Shown: piece by piece, positions 31,599 through 38,966 of the stretch
Numbering within the stretch: position 1 is the first letter of the stretch
Layout of the letters: each line of letters starts with the position of its first letter
Source: Micrococcales bacterium
GTDB taxonomy: Bacteria; Actinomycetota; Actinomycetes; Actinomycetales; Microbacteriaceae
Length of the DNA stretch: 38,966 nt
Assembly: GCA_016212425.1 (NCBI GenBank)
Contig: JACRGJ010000016.1
Location: forward strand, 1-38,966
Direction of reading: 5' to 3'
Notes under the pieces: model-generated
Databases searched by the model: none
What the model was told of the DNA's origin: nothing
The model's input: the letters and a program-made list of their open reading frames with translations, nothing else
Position numbers and translations under genes: made by a program

Positions 31599-32633
31599 GT
31601 GGACATCCGGGAGGTCGCCCGTACTGCGGGTGTGTCGATCGCGACCGCGTCCCGCGCGCTCAACGACCGCGCCGAGGTGAGCCCCGCGACGCGGCAGCGC
31701 GTGCTGGAGATCGCCGAGCGGCTCGGCTACCAGCCGAACATCAGCGCGCGCACCCTGGTGCGGCGCCGCTCCGACACCGTCGGGCTGCTGTGGGACTCCG
31801 CCCCGATCCGGCGCGGGCGCAGTCAGCGCTTCCTGCAGGACCTCCTGGTCGGCACGAAGATGGCCCTCGATGAGGCCGGCCTGCACCTCATGCTGCTCTC
31901 GATGCGGGACCAGAGCCGCGACGCCGTCGCGCGTCAGGCCCGCGCCCACAGCCTCGACGGGCTCATCCTCATGGGCGTCGACCCGCACACCGCCGCCATC
32001 GAGCCGCTCATCGACTCGGGCGTCCCCACCCTCGCCTTCGACCTCGAGCTGCACGGCCCCGCGGCCAGCTGGGTCGGCTCGGACAATCGGGCGGCCGCGG
32101 CATCCGCTGTGGACCATCTCGCGGACCTCGGCCATCGCCGCATCGCTATGATCGGCGGGCCGGCGACGATGCTACCGGCGCAGAATCGGCTGCTCGGCTT
32201 CCTCGAGCGGATGCGGCAGCGCGGTCTGGAGGTGCCCCCCGGCTACGTGCTGGAGGGCGACTTCTTCCAGGATTCCGGAGCCGGGGCCATGCGGGGGCTG
32301 CTCGCGCTGCCGGAGCGACCGACCGCCGTCTTCGCCGCGAGCGATGAGATGGCCATCGCCGCGATGGGCGTCGCGCTCGACGCGGGGCTGAGCGTGCCCG
32401 AGGACGTATCCATCATCGGCATCGATGACCTGGAATCCGCCTCGCTCGTCCGGCCCGCGCTGACGACCCTCGCCCAGGACCACTGGGCGCTCGGGCGCGC
32501 CCTCGTCCACTGCCTGGCGGAGATCATCGAGCGCCGCCGCGCCGACCCGCACGGCGAGTTGCCCGCGCAGCTGCCGGTGCTCCTCCCGACGCGGCTGGTG
32601 ATCCGCGACTCCACGGGGCCGGCGCCCCGCTGA
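31599..32633 (+). CDS. LacI-family transcriptional regulator
   Basis: The 344-residue protein has a helix-turn-helix at the extreme N-terminus (VDIREVARTAGVSIATASRAL), hinge QPNISARTLVRRRSD, and a sugar-sensor domain (DGLILMGVD, GHRRIAMIGGPA, AVFAASDEMAIAAMG, VSIIGIDDLE). It is a repressor-type regulator for an unknown sugar or nucleoside; no transporter or hydrolase gene is linked to it on its strand. GTG 31599 has no ribosome-binding site, but CAGAAT lies six bases upstream, suggesting a leaderless mRNA. The inverted repeat at 31477-31548 lies upstream and could be involved in its own control. Confidence 0.9.
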   Translation: MDIREVARTAGVSIATASRALNDRAEVSPATRQRVLEIAERLGYQPNISARTLVRRRSDTVGLLWDSAPIRRGRSQRFLQDLLVGTKMALDEAGLHLMLLSMRDQSRDAVARQARAHSLDGLILMGVDPHTAAIEPLIDSGVPTLAFDLELHGPAASWVGSDNRAAAASAVDHLADLGHRRIAMIGGPATMLPAQNRLLGFLERMRQRGLEVPPGYVLEGDFFQDSGAGAMRGLLALPERPTAVFAASDEMAIAAMGVALDAGLSVPEDVSIIGIDDLESASLVRPALTTLAQDHWALGRALVHCLAEIIERRRADPHGELPAQLPVLLPTRLVIRDSTGPAPR

Positions 32634-32635
32634 AG

Positions 32636-32721
32636 AGCTCGACGCAGCCCTCGCGTCACGACGCGACGTGCAGCCCTCGCGTCACAGCTCGACGTGCAGG
32701 GCTGGCGTCACAGCTCGACGC
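32636..32721. repeat. 26-bp tandem repeat at the 3' end of the MBL gene
   Basis: A unit of the form AGCTCGACGT-GCAGCCCTCGCGTCAC recurs with 26-bp spacing: GCAGCCCTCGCGTCAC at 32644 and 32670, GCAGGGCTGGCGTCAC at 32696, and AGCTCGAC at 32636, 32686 and 32712. The rightmost part encodes the last residues and stop of the minus-strand MBL gene, so the array looks like repeated duplication of that gene's end. Confidence 0.8.
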
Positions 32722-33457
32722 GCAGGCCCTTCGGAGTGTCGATCAGCAACCCGGGGGTCGACGCGAACGCCGCCTCGAGCTGCTCGCGCGTCTGGCTGAA
32801 GTGCGCCCAGTCGGCGGTGTGCACGCCGACCACCGCACGCGGGCCGAGCAGCCGGGCGGCCTCGGCCGCCTCCGCCGAGCCGAGGGTGAGGTCGGCGTCG
32901 ATCTCCGGCACCCGGGCGGCGCCGGCGAACAGGATCGCGAGCTGGATATCGGGGAAGTTGTCGGCGATCTGCTCGACGAGGCCGAGCGAGGAGTTGTCGC
33001 CGGAGACGTAGACCGTCGGCGCATCCGGGCTCTGCAGCACGAAGCCGACCACCGGCGGGTCGTAGCCGTAGCCCGGGGGGACGTGCAGCGCCGGGACGAC
33101 GGTGACGGTGGCCCCGCCGACGGTGGTCGACTCCCAGTCGTCCAAGCCCTGCACCGAGCCGCCCCACAGATCGGATGCCGCCTCGCGGGTCGAGATCGTG
33201 GTCGGCCCCTGCGCGATCAGCTCGAGGCCCTCCCAGTCGAGGTTGTCCTTGTGGGTGTGGTGGGAGAGCAGCACGAGATCGACCCGGCCGAGGTCGGTGC
33301 GGAGGATGCCGGGCCCCGCCGTCTTGACCAGGGTCGTCGACCCGCGCTCCGGGTAGCTCTGCGGGGGGTCGAAGGTCGGGTCGGTGACGATCCGCAGGCC
33401 CGCCCACTCCAGCAGCACCGTGGGTCCGCCGATGTAGGTGACGGCCGTCGTCGACAT
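32708..33457 (-). CDS. MBL-fold metallo-hydrolase (UlaG-like)
   Basis: The 249-residue protein has the metallo-beta-lactamase fold. It carries the metal motif H67-T-H69-K-D71, then LHVPPGYGYD with H124, VSGDNSS near residue 153 and VGVHTADWAHF near the end. It is like the UlaG/YtnP group of metal-dependent hydrolases that cut phosphodiesters or lactones; the substrate is unknown. Asn72 stands where many relatives have His. ATG 33457 has TAGGCT six bases upstream. It is divergent from an MFS gene and convergent with the LacI gene, and its 3' end lies in a tandem repeat. Confidence 0.88.
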   Translation of the reverse strand: MSTTAVTYIGGPTVLLEWAGLRIVTDPTFDPPQSYPERGSTTLVKTAGPGILRTDLGRVDLVLLSHHTHKDNLDWEGLELIAQGPTTISTREAASDLWGGSVQGLDDWESTTVGGATVTVVPALHVPPGYGYDPPVVGFVLQSPDAPTVYVSGDNSSLGLVEQIADNFPDIQLAILFAGAARVPEIDADLTLGSAEAAEAARLLGPRAVVGVHTADWAHFSQTREQLEAAFASTPGLLIDTPKGLRVEL

Positions 33458-33463
33458 CCTCCG

Positions 33464-33469
33464 AGCCTA
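33464..33469 (-). promoter_or_regulatory. -10 element (TAGGCT) for the MBL gene
   Basis: TAGGCT on the minus strand, six bases from ATG 33457, is consistent with a leaderless transcript. Confidence 0.5.
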
Positions 33470-33524
33470 CGTGCTCGCTCCGGTGCGTCCGGTGCGCTGC
33501 GGTGCGTCTGGAAGGATGGGGGCG

Positions 33525-34697
33525 GTGCCCGCGCTCGCCTATCTCTCCGCGTCGACGCCCCTGCGGATGGCGAGCGCCGGGGCTGCGGCGGCCATCCCGA
33601 TCCTCGCGGTGCAGCGTCTGGACGATGTCGCGATCGGCGGGTTCCTGGTCGGCGCGTCCCTGGCACCGAGCATCGTGGTGGCACCGCTCGCGGGCGTCGC
33701 ACTGGACAGGGCTCGGCATCCGCGCGCCCTGATCGCCGGCGCCGGCCTGGTCACCGCGGCGATGTTCGTCGTCGCGGCCTTCCTCGGCCCCCTCCCGGCC
33801 GGCGTGGTCGCCCTCGCGCTCGCGGTCTCCGGGGCGGCCACCCCGTTCTACTTCGGCGGGCTCTCGAGCTTCGTCACCCAGGCGATCGCGGACGAGTCCC
33901 GGGCGTATTCGGCGGACGCGCTCAGCTACAACATCGGCTCGGTCGCCGGTCCCGCCGTCGCCGCGGTCGCGGTCGGCGCCGGCTCGGCTCAGGCGGCGAT
34001 GTTCGCCCTCGCGGCGACCGCTCTCGTCGGCTCCGTGGCGATGGGGGGGTTGCGGCTGGCCCCGCACAGCGACGCCGGGGCGGAACGCCCTCGGGTCTGG
34101 CGGCAGATCGGCACCGGACTGGCTTATCTGGCCGGGCACCGCCCGATCGCGGTGGTCACCGCCTCGGGCACGCTGAGTCAGCTCGGCGGCGGGGCGTTGC
34201 CGATCGCGGCGCTCGCGATCTCGGCGCAGCGCTCGGGCACCCCCGTCCACGCCGCCTGGTTCATCACCGCCTTCGCGGTCGGCGCCCTCGCGGGCACCCT
34301 GCTCGCGACGGCCGTGCCGGCGTCCCGGATCCCCCCCGAGTGGCGGATGGGTGTCGGCTTCGCCGCCACCGGGCTGGTGCTGCTGGCGGCCACGCCGGAT
34401 GCGGGGCTCGCCGCCGCCCTCGGGCTGATCGGCGTGGCCGGGGTGTTCACCGCGCACAGCACCGCGCCGATGCTGCTGCTGCGCACGCAGCAGTCGCCCG
34501 CGCGGCTGCGCTCGCAGGTGTTCACGGTGGGGTCGGCGCTGCGCACCACGGCGGCCGCGGCCGGGGCCGCGATCGCGGGGCTCCTCGCGTCGGCGTCCGT
34601 CGAGCTGCAGCTCGGCGCCATCGCGGTGGTGTGGGTGCTGTCGGGGGTGCTGATGCTCGCCTACCCCCGGCGTGCCGCGCCGGTCGCCGACAGCTGA
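33525..34697 (+). CDS. MFS transporter
   Basis: The 390-residue protein has about 12 membrane segments. MFS features include GVALDRARHPRALIAGAG between segments 2 and 3 and the repeated hydrophobic halves split by a short basic loop (RPRVWRQIGTG). It is a secondary transporter of unknown substrate. The GTG at 33525 is preferred because GGAAGG (33510-33515) lies nine bases upstream; ATG 33516 directly abuts that site. It ends 4 bp before the end of a convergent hydrolase gene. Confidence 0.87.
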   Translation: MPALAYLSASTPLRMASAGAAAAIPILAVQRLDDVAIGGFLVGASLAPSIVVAPLAGVALDRARHPRALIAGAGLVTAAMFVVAAFLGPLPAGVVALALAVSGAATPFYFGGLSSFVTQAIADESRAYSADALSYNIGSVAGPAVAAVAVGAGSAQAAMFALAATALVGSVAMGGLRLAPHSDAGAERPRVWRQIGTGLAYLAGHRPIAVVTASGTLSQLGGGALPIAALAISAQRSGTPVHAAWFITAFAVGALAGTLLATAVPASRIPPEWRMGVGFAATGLVLLAATPDAGLAAALGLIGVAGVFTAHSTAPMLLLRTQQSPARLRSQVFTVGSALRTTAAAAGAAIAGLLASASVELQLGAIAVVWVLSGVLMLAYPRRAAPVADS

Positions 34698-34701
34698 GGC
34701 G

Positions 34702-35274
34702 TCAGGCCAGGAAGGCGAGCACCCGGGTCCAGAACAGCTCCGCGGATGCGGCGTCGTACTCGCCCGGGAGCGAGGCATCCATGAAGAGGTGCCCGTCGCC
34801 TGGGTACTCGAACACCTCGCAGCCCGCGCCCGCCGTCGCCAGCTCGTCGCGCATCCGCTCGGCGGACCCCTCGTCGCGGAACGGGTCGCCGACCGCCTCG
34901 TGCACCTGCGCCGGCACCCCCGCGGGCCAGCTGGCGGGCAGGTCGGACGGCGGGATCGCCCCCGCCGCGAGCACCACGCGCGAGACCGGGCGGGTCGTCG
35001 CGACGGTCGCGGCGAGCACGCAGCCGAGCGAGAAGCCCAGCACGGCGAGGTCGTCGGGCAGGCCCTCGGCGGCGGCGCGCCCCCGGCGCACGAGCTCCTC
35101 GCCGCCGAGCCGGTTCCAGGCGTAGTCCATGGCGGGGTCGTACTCGTCGCCCACCCGCCCGTCGAGGTAGTCGGGCACCACCAGCTCGTGGCCGGCGGCC
35201 TCGAGCCGGGCGACGGCGTCGGCGATGCCGGGGCGGATGCCGAGAACGGAGGAGAACAGCAGTATCTGCGTCAT
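34702..35274 (-). CDS. Dienelactone hydrolase-family protein
   Basis: This 190-residue small alpha/beta hydrolase has S82 in the elbow GFSLGC, D130 in AVGDPF and H162 in GDGHLF, forming a Ser-Asp-His triad. Classical dienelactone hydrolase uses Cys as nucleophile, so the Ser variant suggests a broader esterase role. It is cytoplasmic with no signal peptide. It sits downstream of the ion antiporter only in position: the two are 39 bp apart and divergent. No ribosome-binding site is evident. Confidence 0.85.
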   Translation of the reverse strand: MTQILLFSSVLGIRPGIADAVARLEAAGHELVVPDYLDGRVGDEYDPAMDYAWNRLGGEELVRRGRAAAEGLPDDLAVLGFSLGCVLAATVATTRPVSRVVLAAGAIPPSDLPASWPAGVPAQVHEAVGDPFRDEGSAERMRDELATAGAGCEVFEYPGDGHLFMDASLPGEYDAASAELFWTRVLAFLA

Positions 35275-35313
35275 GCGCTCAGGTAAGCACCGCCCCCCGA
35301 CACCGCGCGAGCG

Positions 35314-36402
35314 CTACGGGCTGATCGCGAGGAACACGAAGGCCGCGAGCAGGATGAGGTGCACGATTCCCTGGAGCCGGGTCGCGCGCCCCGGCACCAC
35401 GGTGAGCGTCGCGACGACCATGGTCAGCGCGAACAGCACGATCTGCACCGGCCCGAGCCCGAGGTCGAGGGGGCCGGGCAGCCAGATCGAGGCGATCGCG
35501 ATCGAGGGGATCGTGAGTCCGATGCTCGCCATCGCCGATCCGAGGCCGAGATTGAGGCTGGTCTGGATCCGGTTGCGGAGGGCGGCGCGGGAGGCGGCGA
35601 GACCTTCCGGCAGCAGCACGAGCAGGGCGATGACGACCCCGACGAACGAGTTGGGGATGCCGGCCGCCGCGACGCCCGCCTCGATGGAGGGGGAGACGCC
35701 CTTCGCGAGACCGACCACCGCGACCAGCGCCACGAGCAGCAGGAGGACGCTGACGACGGTGGTGCGCGTCGAGGGCGGCTCGGCATGGTCCTCCCGATCG
35801 ATGTTCTTCCCCGCGTCGTCGACGGGCAGGAAGAAGTCGCGGTGCCGATTGGTCTGCGTCTGCACGAACACGCCGTACAGCAGGAGGGCGGCGACCGCGA
35901 CGAAGGCGAGCTGCGCCCCGCTGAACTGCGCACCCGGCGCGCTCACTGTGAAGCGCGGCAGCACCAGGGTCAGCGTCGTCAGCGTCGCGACCACCGCGAG
36001 CGCCGCTCCGGCTCCCTCGGGGTTGAAGCGCACCAGCCGGTGACGGGCCCCGCCGAGCAGCAGCGAAAGGCCCACGATGCCGTTGCAGGTGATCATCACC
36101 GCCGCGAAGGCCGTGTCCCTGGCCAGGGTCTCGGCGCCCTCCTTGCCGCTGATCATCAGCGTGATGATGAGCGCCACCTCGATCACGGTCACGGCCACCG
36201 CCAGCACGAGCGAGCCGAACGGCTCACCCACTCGGTGGGCGATCACCTCCGCGTGATGCACCGCGGCGAGCACGGCCCCGATCAGCAGCAAGGCCACGAG
36301 CGGCACGACCCCGAGCGGCAGCGCCCGACCCCAGGTGAGCGTCAACCCGGCCAGGGCGAGGGCGGGCACGATCCAGGTCCATCGCCGGAGGAGGCTCCTC
36401 AT
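35314..36402 (-). CDS. Ca2+/H+ antiporter-like ion exchanger (CaCA superfamily)
   Basis: The 362-residue membrane protein has about 11 segments in two related halves separated by an acidic cytoplasmic loop (about 181-213). The first half has HHAEVIAHRVGEPFG with E52 and then E75 in VIEVALIITLM. The second half has E266 in LLPEGLAASRAALRN. These are the alpha-repeat acidic residues of cation/proton exchangers of the ChaA/CAX type, which export calcium or other cations using the proton gradient. ATG 36402 gives a normal length; upstream in-frame sequence lacks membrane character. A large inverted repeat lies just upstream. Confidence 0.87.
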   Translation of the reverse strand: MRSLLRRWTWIVPALALAGLTLTWGRALPLGVVPLVALLLIGAVLAAVHHAEVIAHRVGEPFGSLVLAVAVTVIEVALIITLMISGKEGAETLARDTAFAAVMITCNGIVGLSLLLGGARHRLVRFNPEGAGAALAVVATLTTLTLVLPRFTVSAPGAQFSGAQLAFVAVAALLLYGVFVQTQTNRHRDFFLPVDDAGKNIDREDHAEPPSTRTTVVSVLLLLVALVAVVGLAKGVSPSIEAGVAAAGIPNSFVGVVIALLVLLPEGLAASRAALRNRIQTSLNLGLGSAMASIGLTIPSIAIASIWLPGPLDLGLGPVQIVLFALTMVVATLTVVPGRATRLQGIVHLILLAAFVFLAISP

Positions 36403-36417
36403 CCGCCCATTGTCCTG

Positions 36418-36488
36418 CCGGGCGTGCCCGTTGTAGATCGAGCGTGTGCCCTGGCACGGGCACGCCCGGTACGGAACAGGCACGCTCG
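36418..36488. repeat. Nested inverted repeats (CCGGGCGTGCCCG and CGAGCGTG)
   Basis: CCGGGCGTGCCCG (36418-36430) is the exact reverse complement of CGGGCACGCCCGG (36457-36469). Interleaved with it, CGAGCGTG (36439-36446) pairs with CACGCTCG (36481-36488). It lies between two minus-strand genes, so termination after the CoA-binding gene is possible. The words match the repeat at 8310-8378. Confidence 0.65.
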
Positions 36489-36526
36489 GCGGGCGCGGAC
36501 CCGCCACTGCCGCAGGAGCTGCGCCC

Positions 36527-37102
36527 TCACCGCAGTTGCGGACGTGCGCTGATCTGACCGGTGTCGAAGCCGAGCAGGTGCAGGCCGCCGTGGAAGCGCG
36601 CGTGCTCGACCTTGAGGCAGCGGTCCATCACCACCGTGAGGCCGAGCGACTCCCCGTAGCGGGCGGCCTCCTCGTTCCAGATGCCCAGTTGCACCCACAC
36701 CGTCGGCGCGCCCACCGCGACGACGTCGTCGATGACCTGCGGGATGTCGGATGCGCGCCGGAAGACGTCGACGATGTCCGGCACGACCGGCAGGTCGGCC
36801 AGGGAGCGGTAGACCTTCTGACCGAGGATCTCGTCGGCGTTCGGGTTGACGAAGTAGAGGTCGTAGTCGCTGGACTGCTGCAGGTAGGTGGCGACGAAGT
36901 AGCTCGAGCGCGCGGGGTTCGGAGAGGCGCCGACGATCGCGACGCTCTTCGCGCGGCGCAGGATGCCGAGGCGCTGCGTCGCGGAGGGGCCGACCCAGGT
37001 GCGGGTCGAGCGCAGCAGCTTCGCGAGGGGGGAGCCGGCGGGGAGCTCGCAGGTGAGCCCGTTCGCGAGGGTGGTGGGGGCGCTGTCGGTCATCGCGCTC
37101 AT
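36527..37102 (-). CDS. CoA-binding domain protein
   Basis: The 191-residue protein is mostly a Rossmann-type CoA-binding domain: SVAIVGASPNPARSSYFVA (about 53-71), YDLYFVNPNADEILGQKVY, and VWVQLGIWNEEAARYGE with a late conserved region VVMDRCLKVEH. It resembles the CoA-binding part of succinyl-CoA synthetase but has no ligase domain. The biochemical role is not settled. Its ATG overlaps the metY stop by four bases (ATGA), so it is coupled to metY, suggesting a role near methionine or sulfur metabolism. Confidence 0.88.
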   Translation of the reverse strand: MSAMTDSAPTTLANGLTCELPAGSPLAKLLRSTRTWVGPSATQRLGILRRAKSVAIVGASPNPARSSYFVATYLQQSSDYDLYFVNPNADEILGQKVYRSLADLPVVPDIVDVFRRASDIPQVIDDVVAVGAPTVWVQLGIWNEEAARYGESLGLTVVMDRCLKVEHARFHGGLHLLGFDTGQISARPQLR

Positions 37103-38463
37103 TCTCCCCTCACGGCCAGGGTGAGCGCTCGGTCGAGGTCGTAGCGGATGTCGTCGGCATCCTCGATCCCGACGCTGATCCGCACCAGGCCCGGCGCGAC
37201 CCCCGAGTCGGCCAGCTGCGCCGCGCTCAGCTGCGCGTGCGTCGTGGAGGCGGGGTGGATGACGAGGGTCTTCGCGTCGCCGATGTTCGCGAGGTGGCTG
37301 GCCAGCTCGACCGACTCAATGAACCGCTGCCCGGCTGCCCGGCTGGCCTCGGGCGAGGAGCCTGCGACGCCGAACGAGAACACGGCGCCTGGACCTTTCG
37401 GCAGGTACTTCGCGGCGCGCTCGTGGTGCGGATGCGACTCCAGCCCCGCCCAGTTCACGTACTCCACGCGGGGGTCGGCCTCCAGCCACTCCGCGACGGC
37501 GCGCGCGTTGTCGACGTGCGCCTGCATCCGGTACGGGAGGGTCTCGACGCCCTGCGCGAGCAGGAACGCCGAGTGCGGCGCGAGCGCCGGACCGATGTCG
37601 CGCAGCTGCTCGGCGCGGAGCCGGGTGAGGAAGGCGTACTCGCCGAAGTTGCCGTGCCAGTTGAGCCCGCCGTAGTGCGGCACGGGCTGGTCGAAGAGCG
37701 GGAAGCGCTCGGAGGCCCAGGGGAAGCGGCCCGACTCGACGACGACGCCGCCGAGGGTGGTGCCGTGCCCGCCGAGAAACTTCGTGGCCGAGTGCACCAC
37801 CACATCCGCCCCCCATTCGATCGGCCGGTTGAGGTAGGGGGTGGGGATGGTGGAGTCGACGACGAGGGGGATGCCGGCGGCGTGTGCGACGTCGGCGAGC
37901 GCCTCGAGGTCGGCGACCTCGCCGGAGGGGTTCGCGACCGTCTCGGCGAACAGCAGCTTCGTCTCGGGGCGGATGGCGGCGGCGTAGTCGGCCGGGTCGG
38001 TGCCGCCGACGAAGGTGGTCTCGACGCCGAAGCGGCGCAGGGTCACATCCAGCTGGGTGATCGTGCCGCCGTAGAGGCTCGCGCCGGCGACGATGTGGTC
38101 GCCCGCGCCGGCGAGCGCGGCGAACAGGATGAACTCCGCGCCGAGCCCGGATGCGGTCGCCACGGCGCCGAGCCCGCCCTCCAGGGACGCGATCCGCTCC
38201 TCGAAGCTCGCCACCGTGGGATTTGCGAGTCGGGAGTAGATGTTCCCGTACTTCTGCAGGGCGAACCGGGCCGCGGCATCCGCGGTGTCCTGGAACACGA
38301 ACGCGCTGGACTGGTAGATCGGCAGCGCCCGCGCACCGGTGACCGGGTCGGGGATGTTGCCGGCGTGGATCGCCCGGGTCGCGAACCCCCACTCCCGGTC
38401 CAGCTGGGGGGACCGGTCGAGCTCGGTTGCCTTGTGCGGTTCGGCGGCGGGGGTGTCGGCCAT
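37099..38463 (-). CDS. metY: O-acetylhomoserine sulfhydrylase / aminocarboxypropyltransferase
   Basis: This 454-residue PLP enzyme makes homocysteine from O-acetylhomoserine and sulfide in methionine synthesis. The cofactor lysine is K228 in HSATKFLGGHG, D203 in VVDSTI contacts the pyridine nitrogen, and the family signatures ALPIYQSSAFVF, YSRLANPTVASFEERIASLEGG and ISVGIEDADDIRYDL are present. Length and N-terminal GFATRAIHAG fit MetY rather than the shorter MetB. The ATG at 38463 is preceded by GGGAGG and by a TACGCT -10 (38472-38477). It overlaps the CoA-binding gene by 4 bp. Confidence 0.95.
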   Translation of the reverse strand: MADTPAAEPHKATELDRSPQLDREWGFATRAIHAGNIPDPVTGARALPIYQSSAFVFQDTADAAARFALQKYGNIYSRLANPTVASFEERIASLEGGLGAVATASGLGAEFILFAALAGAGDHIVAGASLYGGTITQLDVTLRRFGVETTFVGGTDPADYAAAIRPETKLLFAETVANPSGEVADLEALADVAHAAGIPLVVDSTIPTPYLNRPIEWGADVVVHSATKFLGGHGTTLGGVVVESGRFPWASERFPLFDQPVPHYGGLNWHGNFGEYAFLTRLRAEQLRDIGPALAPHSAFLLAQGVETLPYRMQAHVDNARAVAEWLEADPRVEYVNWAGLESHPHHERAAKYLPKGPGAVFSFGVAGSSPEASRAAGQRFIESVELASHLANIGDAKTLVIHPASTTHAQLSAAQLADSGVAPGLVRISVGIEDADDIRYDLDRALTLAVRGE

Positions 38464-38471
38464 GCCTCCCG

Positions 38472-38477
38472 AGCGTA
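38472..38477 (-). promoter_or_regulatory. -10 element (TACGCT) for metY
   Basis: TACGCT on the minus strand lies eight bases upstream of ATG 38463. The 172-base gap behind it (38464-38635) also holds ATCGGT (38545-38550) paired with ACCGAT (38592-38597), a 6-bp stem closing 41 bases. No SAM-riboswitch core could be recognised. Confidence 0.4.
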
Positions 38478-38635
38478 GGGGAGCCGCCCGCACCGGAGCC
38501 GCGCGGCCGTCATCCGCCGCAACCCGAGTCGAGCCCCGAGCCCCATCGGTCGCAGGATGGCCTTCAGGGTGGTCCGGAAGCACGGATTGCAACCGATAGC
38601 GAGGATGAGAGAAAGGAGGAATGCGGCGACGCCCC

Positions 38636-38966
38636 TCACTCGGCGGGTGTCTCCGGGGGGAGGAGGTCACGGGCCAGGAGGGTCGCCCCCGCGACGGCGG
38701 CGGGCATCGCCACCACCGCGCCGAGCGGCAGGAGGAACAGCAGGTAGGCGCACGCGCCGAAGCCCGTGATCCGCGCGCGATGGACGTGGCGCAGCCGCGT
38801 CTGCGCCTCGCGGGCCATCCCGCGACCGGTGAGCGGCCGCTCCAGCAGCTCCGCGCCGAGCAGGCGCCCGCCGAGGACGGCGCCGATCACCAGCGCCGAG
38901 ACACTGCCGACACCCGGCAGCAGCCCCACGAGGAAGAGCAGCGCGCCGAGCAGCAGGGACTTCCCG
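38636..38966 (-). CDS. EI24/CysZ-like membrane protein, C-terminal part
   Basis: The reading frame enters from the right edge and covers 109 codons. It has a hydrophobic segment (LLLGALLFLVGLLPGVGSVSALVIGAVLGG), a loop RPLTGRGMAREAQTRLRHVHRARITGFG, then another hydrophobic hairpin (YLLFLLPLGAVVAMPAAVAGATLLARDLL) and PPETPAE at the end. This matches the C-terminal half of EI24 domain proteins, a family that includes the sulfate transporter CysZ. A sulfate role would fit the neighbouring metY, but the family is wider than CysZ. The true start is outside the window. Confidence 0.8.
   Translation of the reverse strand, partial: GKSLLLGALLFLVGLLPGVGSVSALVIGAVLGGRLLGAELLERPLTGRGMAREAQTRLRHVHRARITGFGACAYLLFLLPLGAVVAMPAAVAGATLLARDLLPPETPAE

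Noticed and set aside
38464-38635. SAM riboswitch upstream of metY.
   Set aside because: Only one 6-bp stem is visible and no conserved SAM-I or SAM-IV core could be matched.
38540-38639. Possible leader peptide before metY (a minus-strand GTG at 38639 gives a peptide with CNPCF).
   Set aside because: The frame runs on into metY in another phase without a stop, and there is no run of Cys or Met codons.

Overview
The window is very GC-rich, densely packed and starts many genes with GTG. It has Actinobacteria hallmarks: a LipB/LipA pair, a DUF4349 lipoprotein, a DUF3418-type HrpA, and TAnnnT -10 hexamers 6-7 nt before start codons. Gene content and codon style suggest a free-living member of the Microbacteriaceae (Microbacterium-like); this placement is inference. 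There is no prophage, insertion sequence, CRISPR array or rRNA. Most of the window looks like ordinary chromosome.

Layout. 1-335: the start of an ECF-like sigma factor gene (minus strand) and tRNA-Ala(CGC). 409-14.7 kb: mostly single-gene metabolic and housekeeping units. These are a Gfo/Idh/MocA + aldo-keto reductase fusion, a quinone-oxidoreductase-like enzyme, a secreted alpha/beta hydrolase, a DUF429 protein, a small membrane protein, an AlaX-like tRNA-editing protein, a DUF2236 protein, lipB-lipA, a DUF4349 lipoprotein, two more aldo-keto reductases, an MFS transporter and a truncated hemoglobin. 14.7-19.5 kb: a class I ribonucleotide reductase operon behind NrdR-like and DnaA-like boxes. 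19.5-27.5 kb: a pentose-polysaccharide (arabinan/arabinoxylan) locus with a GH43 enzyme, a GH51 arabinofuranosidase, two ABC permeases, a sugar-binding lipoprotein and a LacI regulator with a perfect palindromic operator. 27.5-31.3 kb: hrpA. 31.3-39 kb: a second LacI regulator, an MBL-fold hydrolase, an MFS transporter, a dienelactone-hydrolase-like protein, a Ca2+/H+ antiporter-like protein, a CoA-binding protein coupled to metY, and the end of an EI24/CysZ-like membrane protein.

The most notable system is the ribonucleotide reductase. The alpha subunit ends without its redox-active cysteine pair. That pair lies on a separate 29-codon ORF (17557-17646) that overlaps the nrdA stop in a TGATG junction and has its own GGAGGG ribosome-binding site. 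The beta subunit has Phe108 where class Ia enzymes carry the radical tyrosine, and Glu70 as first metal ligand. This is the spacing and residue pattern of the class Ic (Mn/Fe, Chlamydia-type) R2. A split-tail, tyrosine-less reductase would be a real novelty if the split is not a sequencing error.

No stretch over 300 bases lacks a gene. The largest gaps are 14711-14992 (nrd control region) and 31318-31598 (G-rich short repeats plus an inverted repeat). The gaps at 155-259 and 333-408 show nothing recognisable beyond flanking the tRNA.
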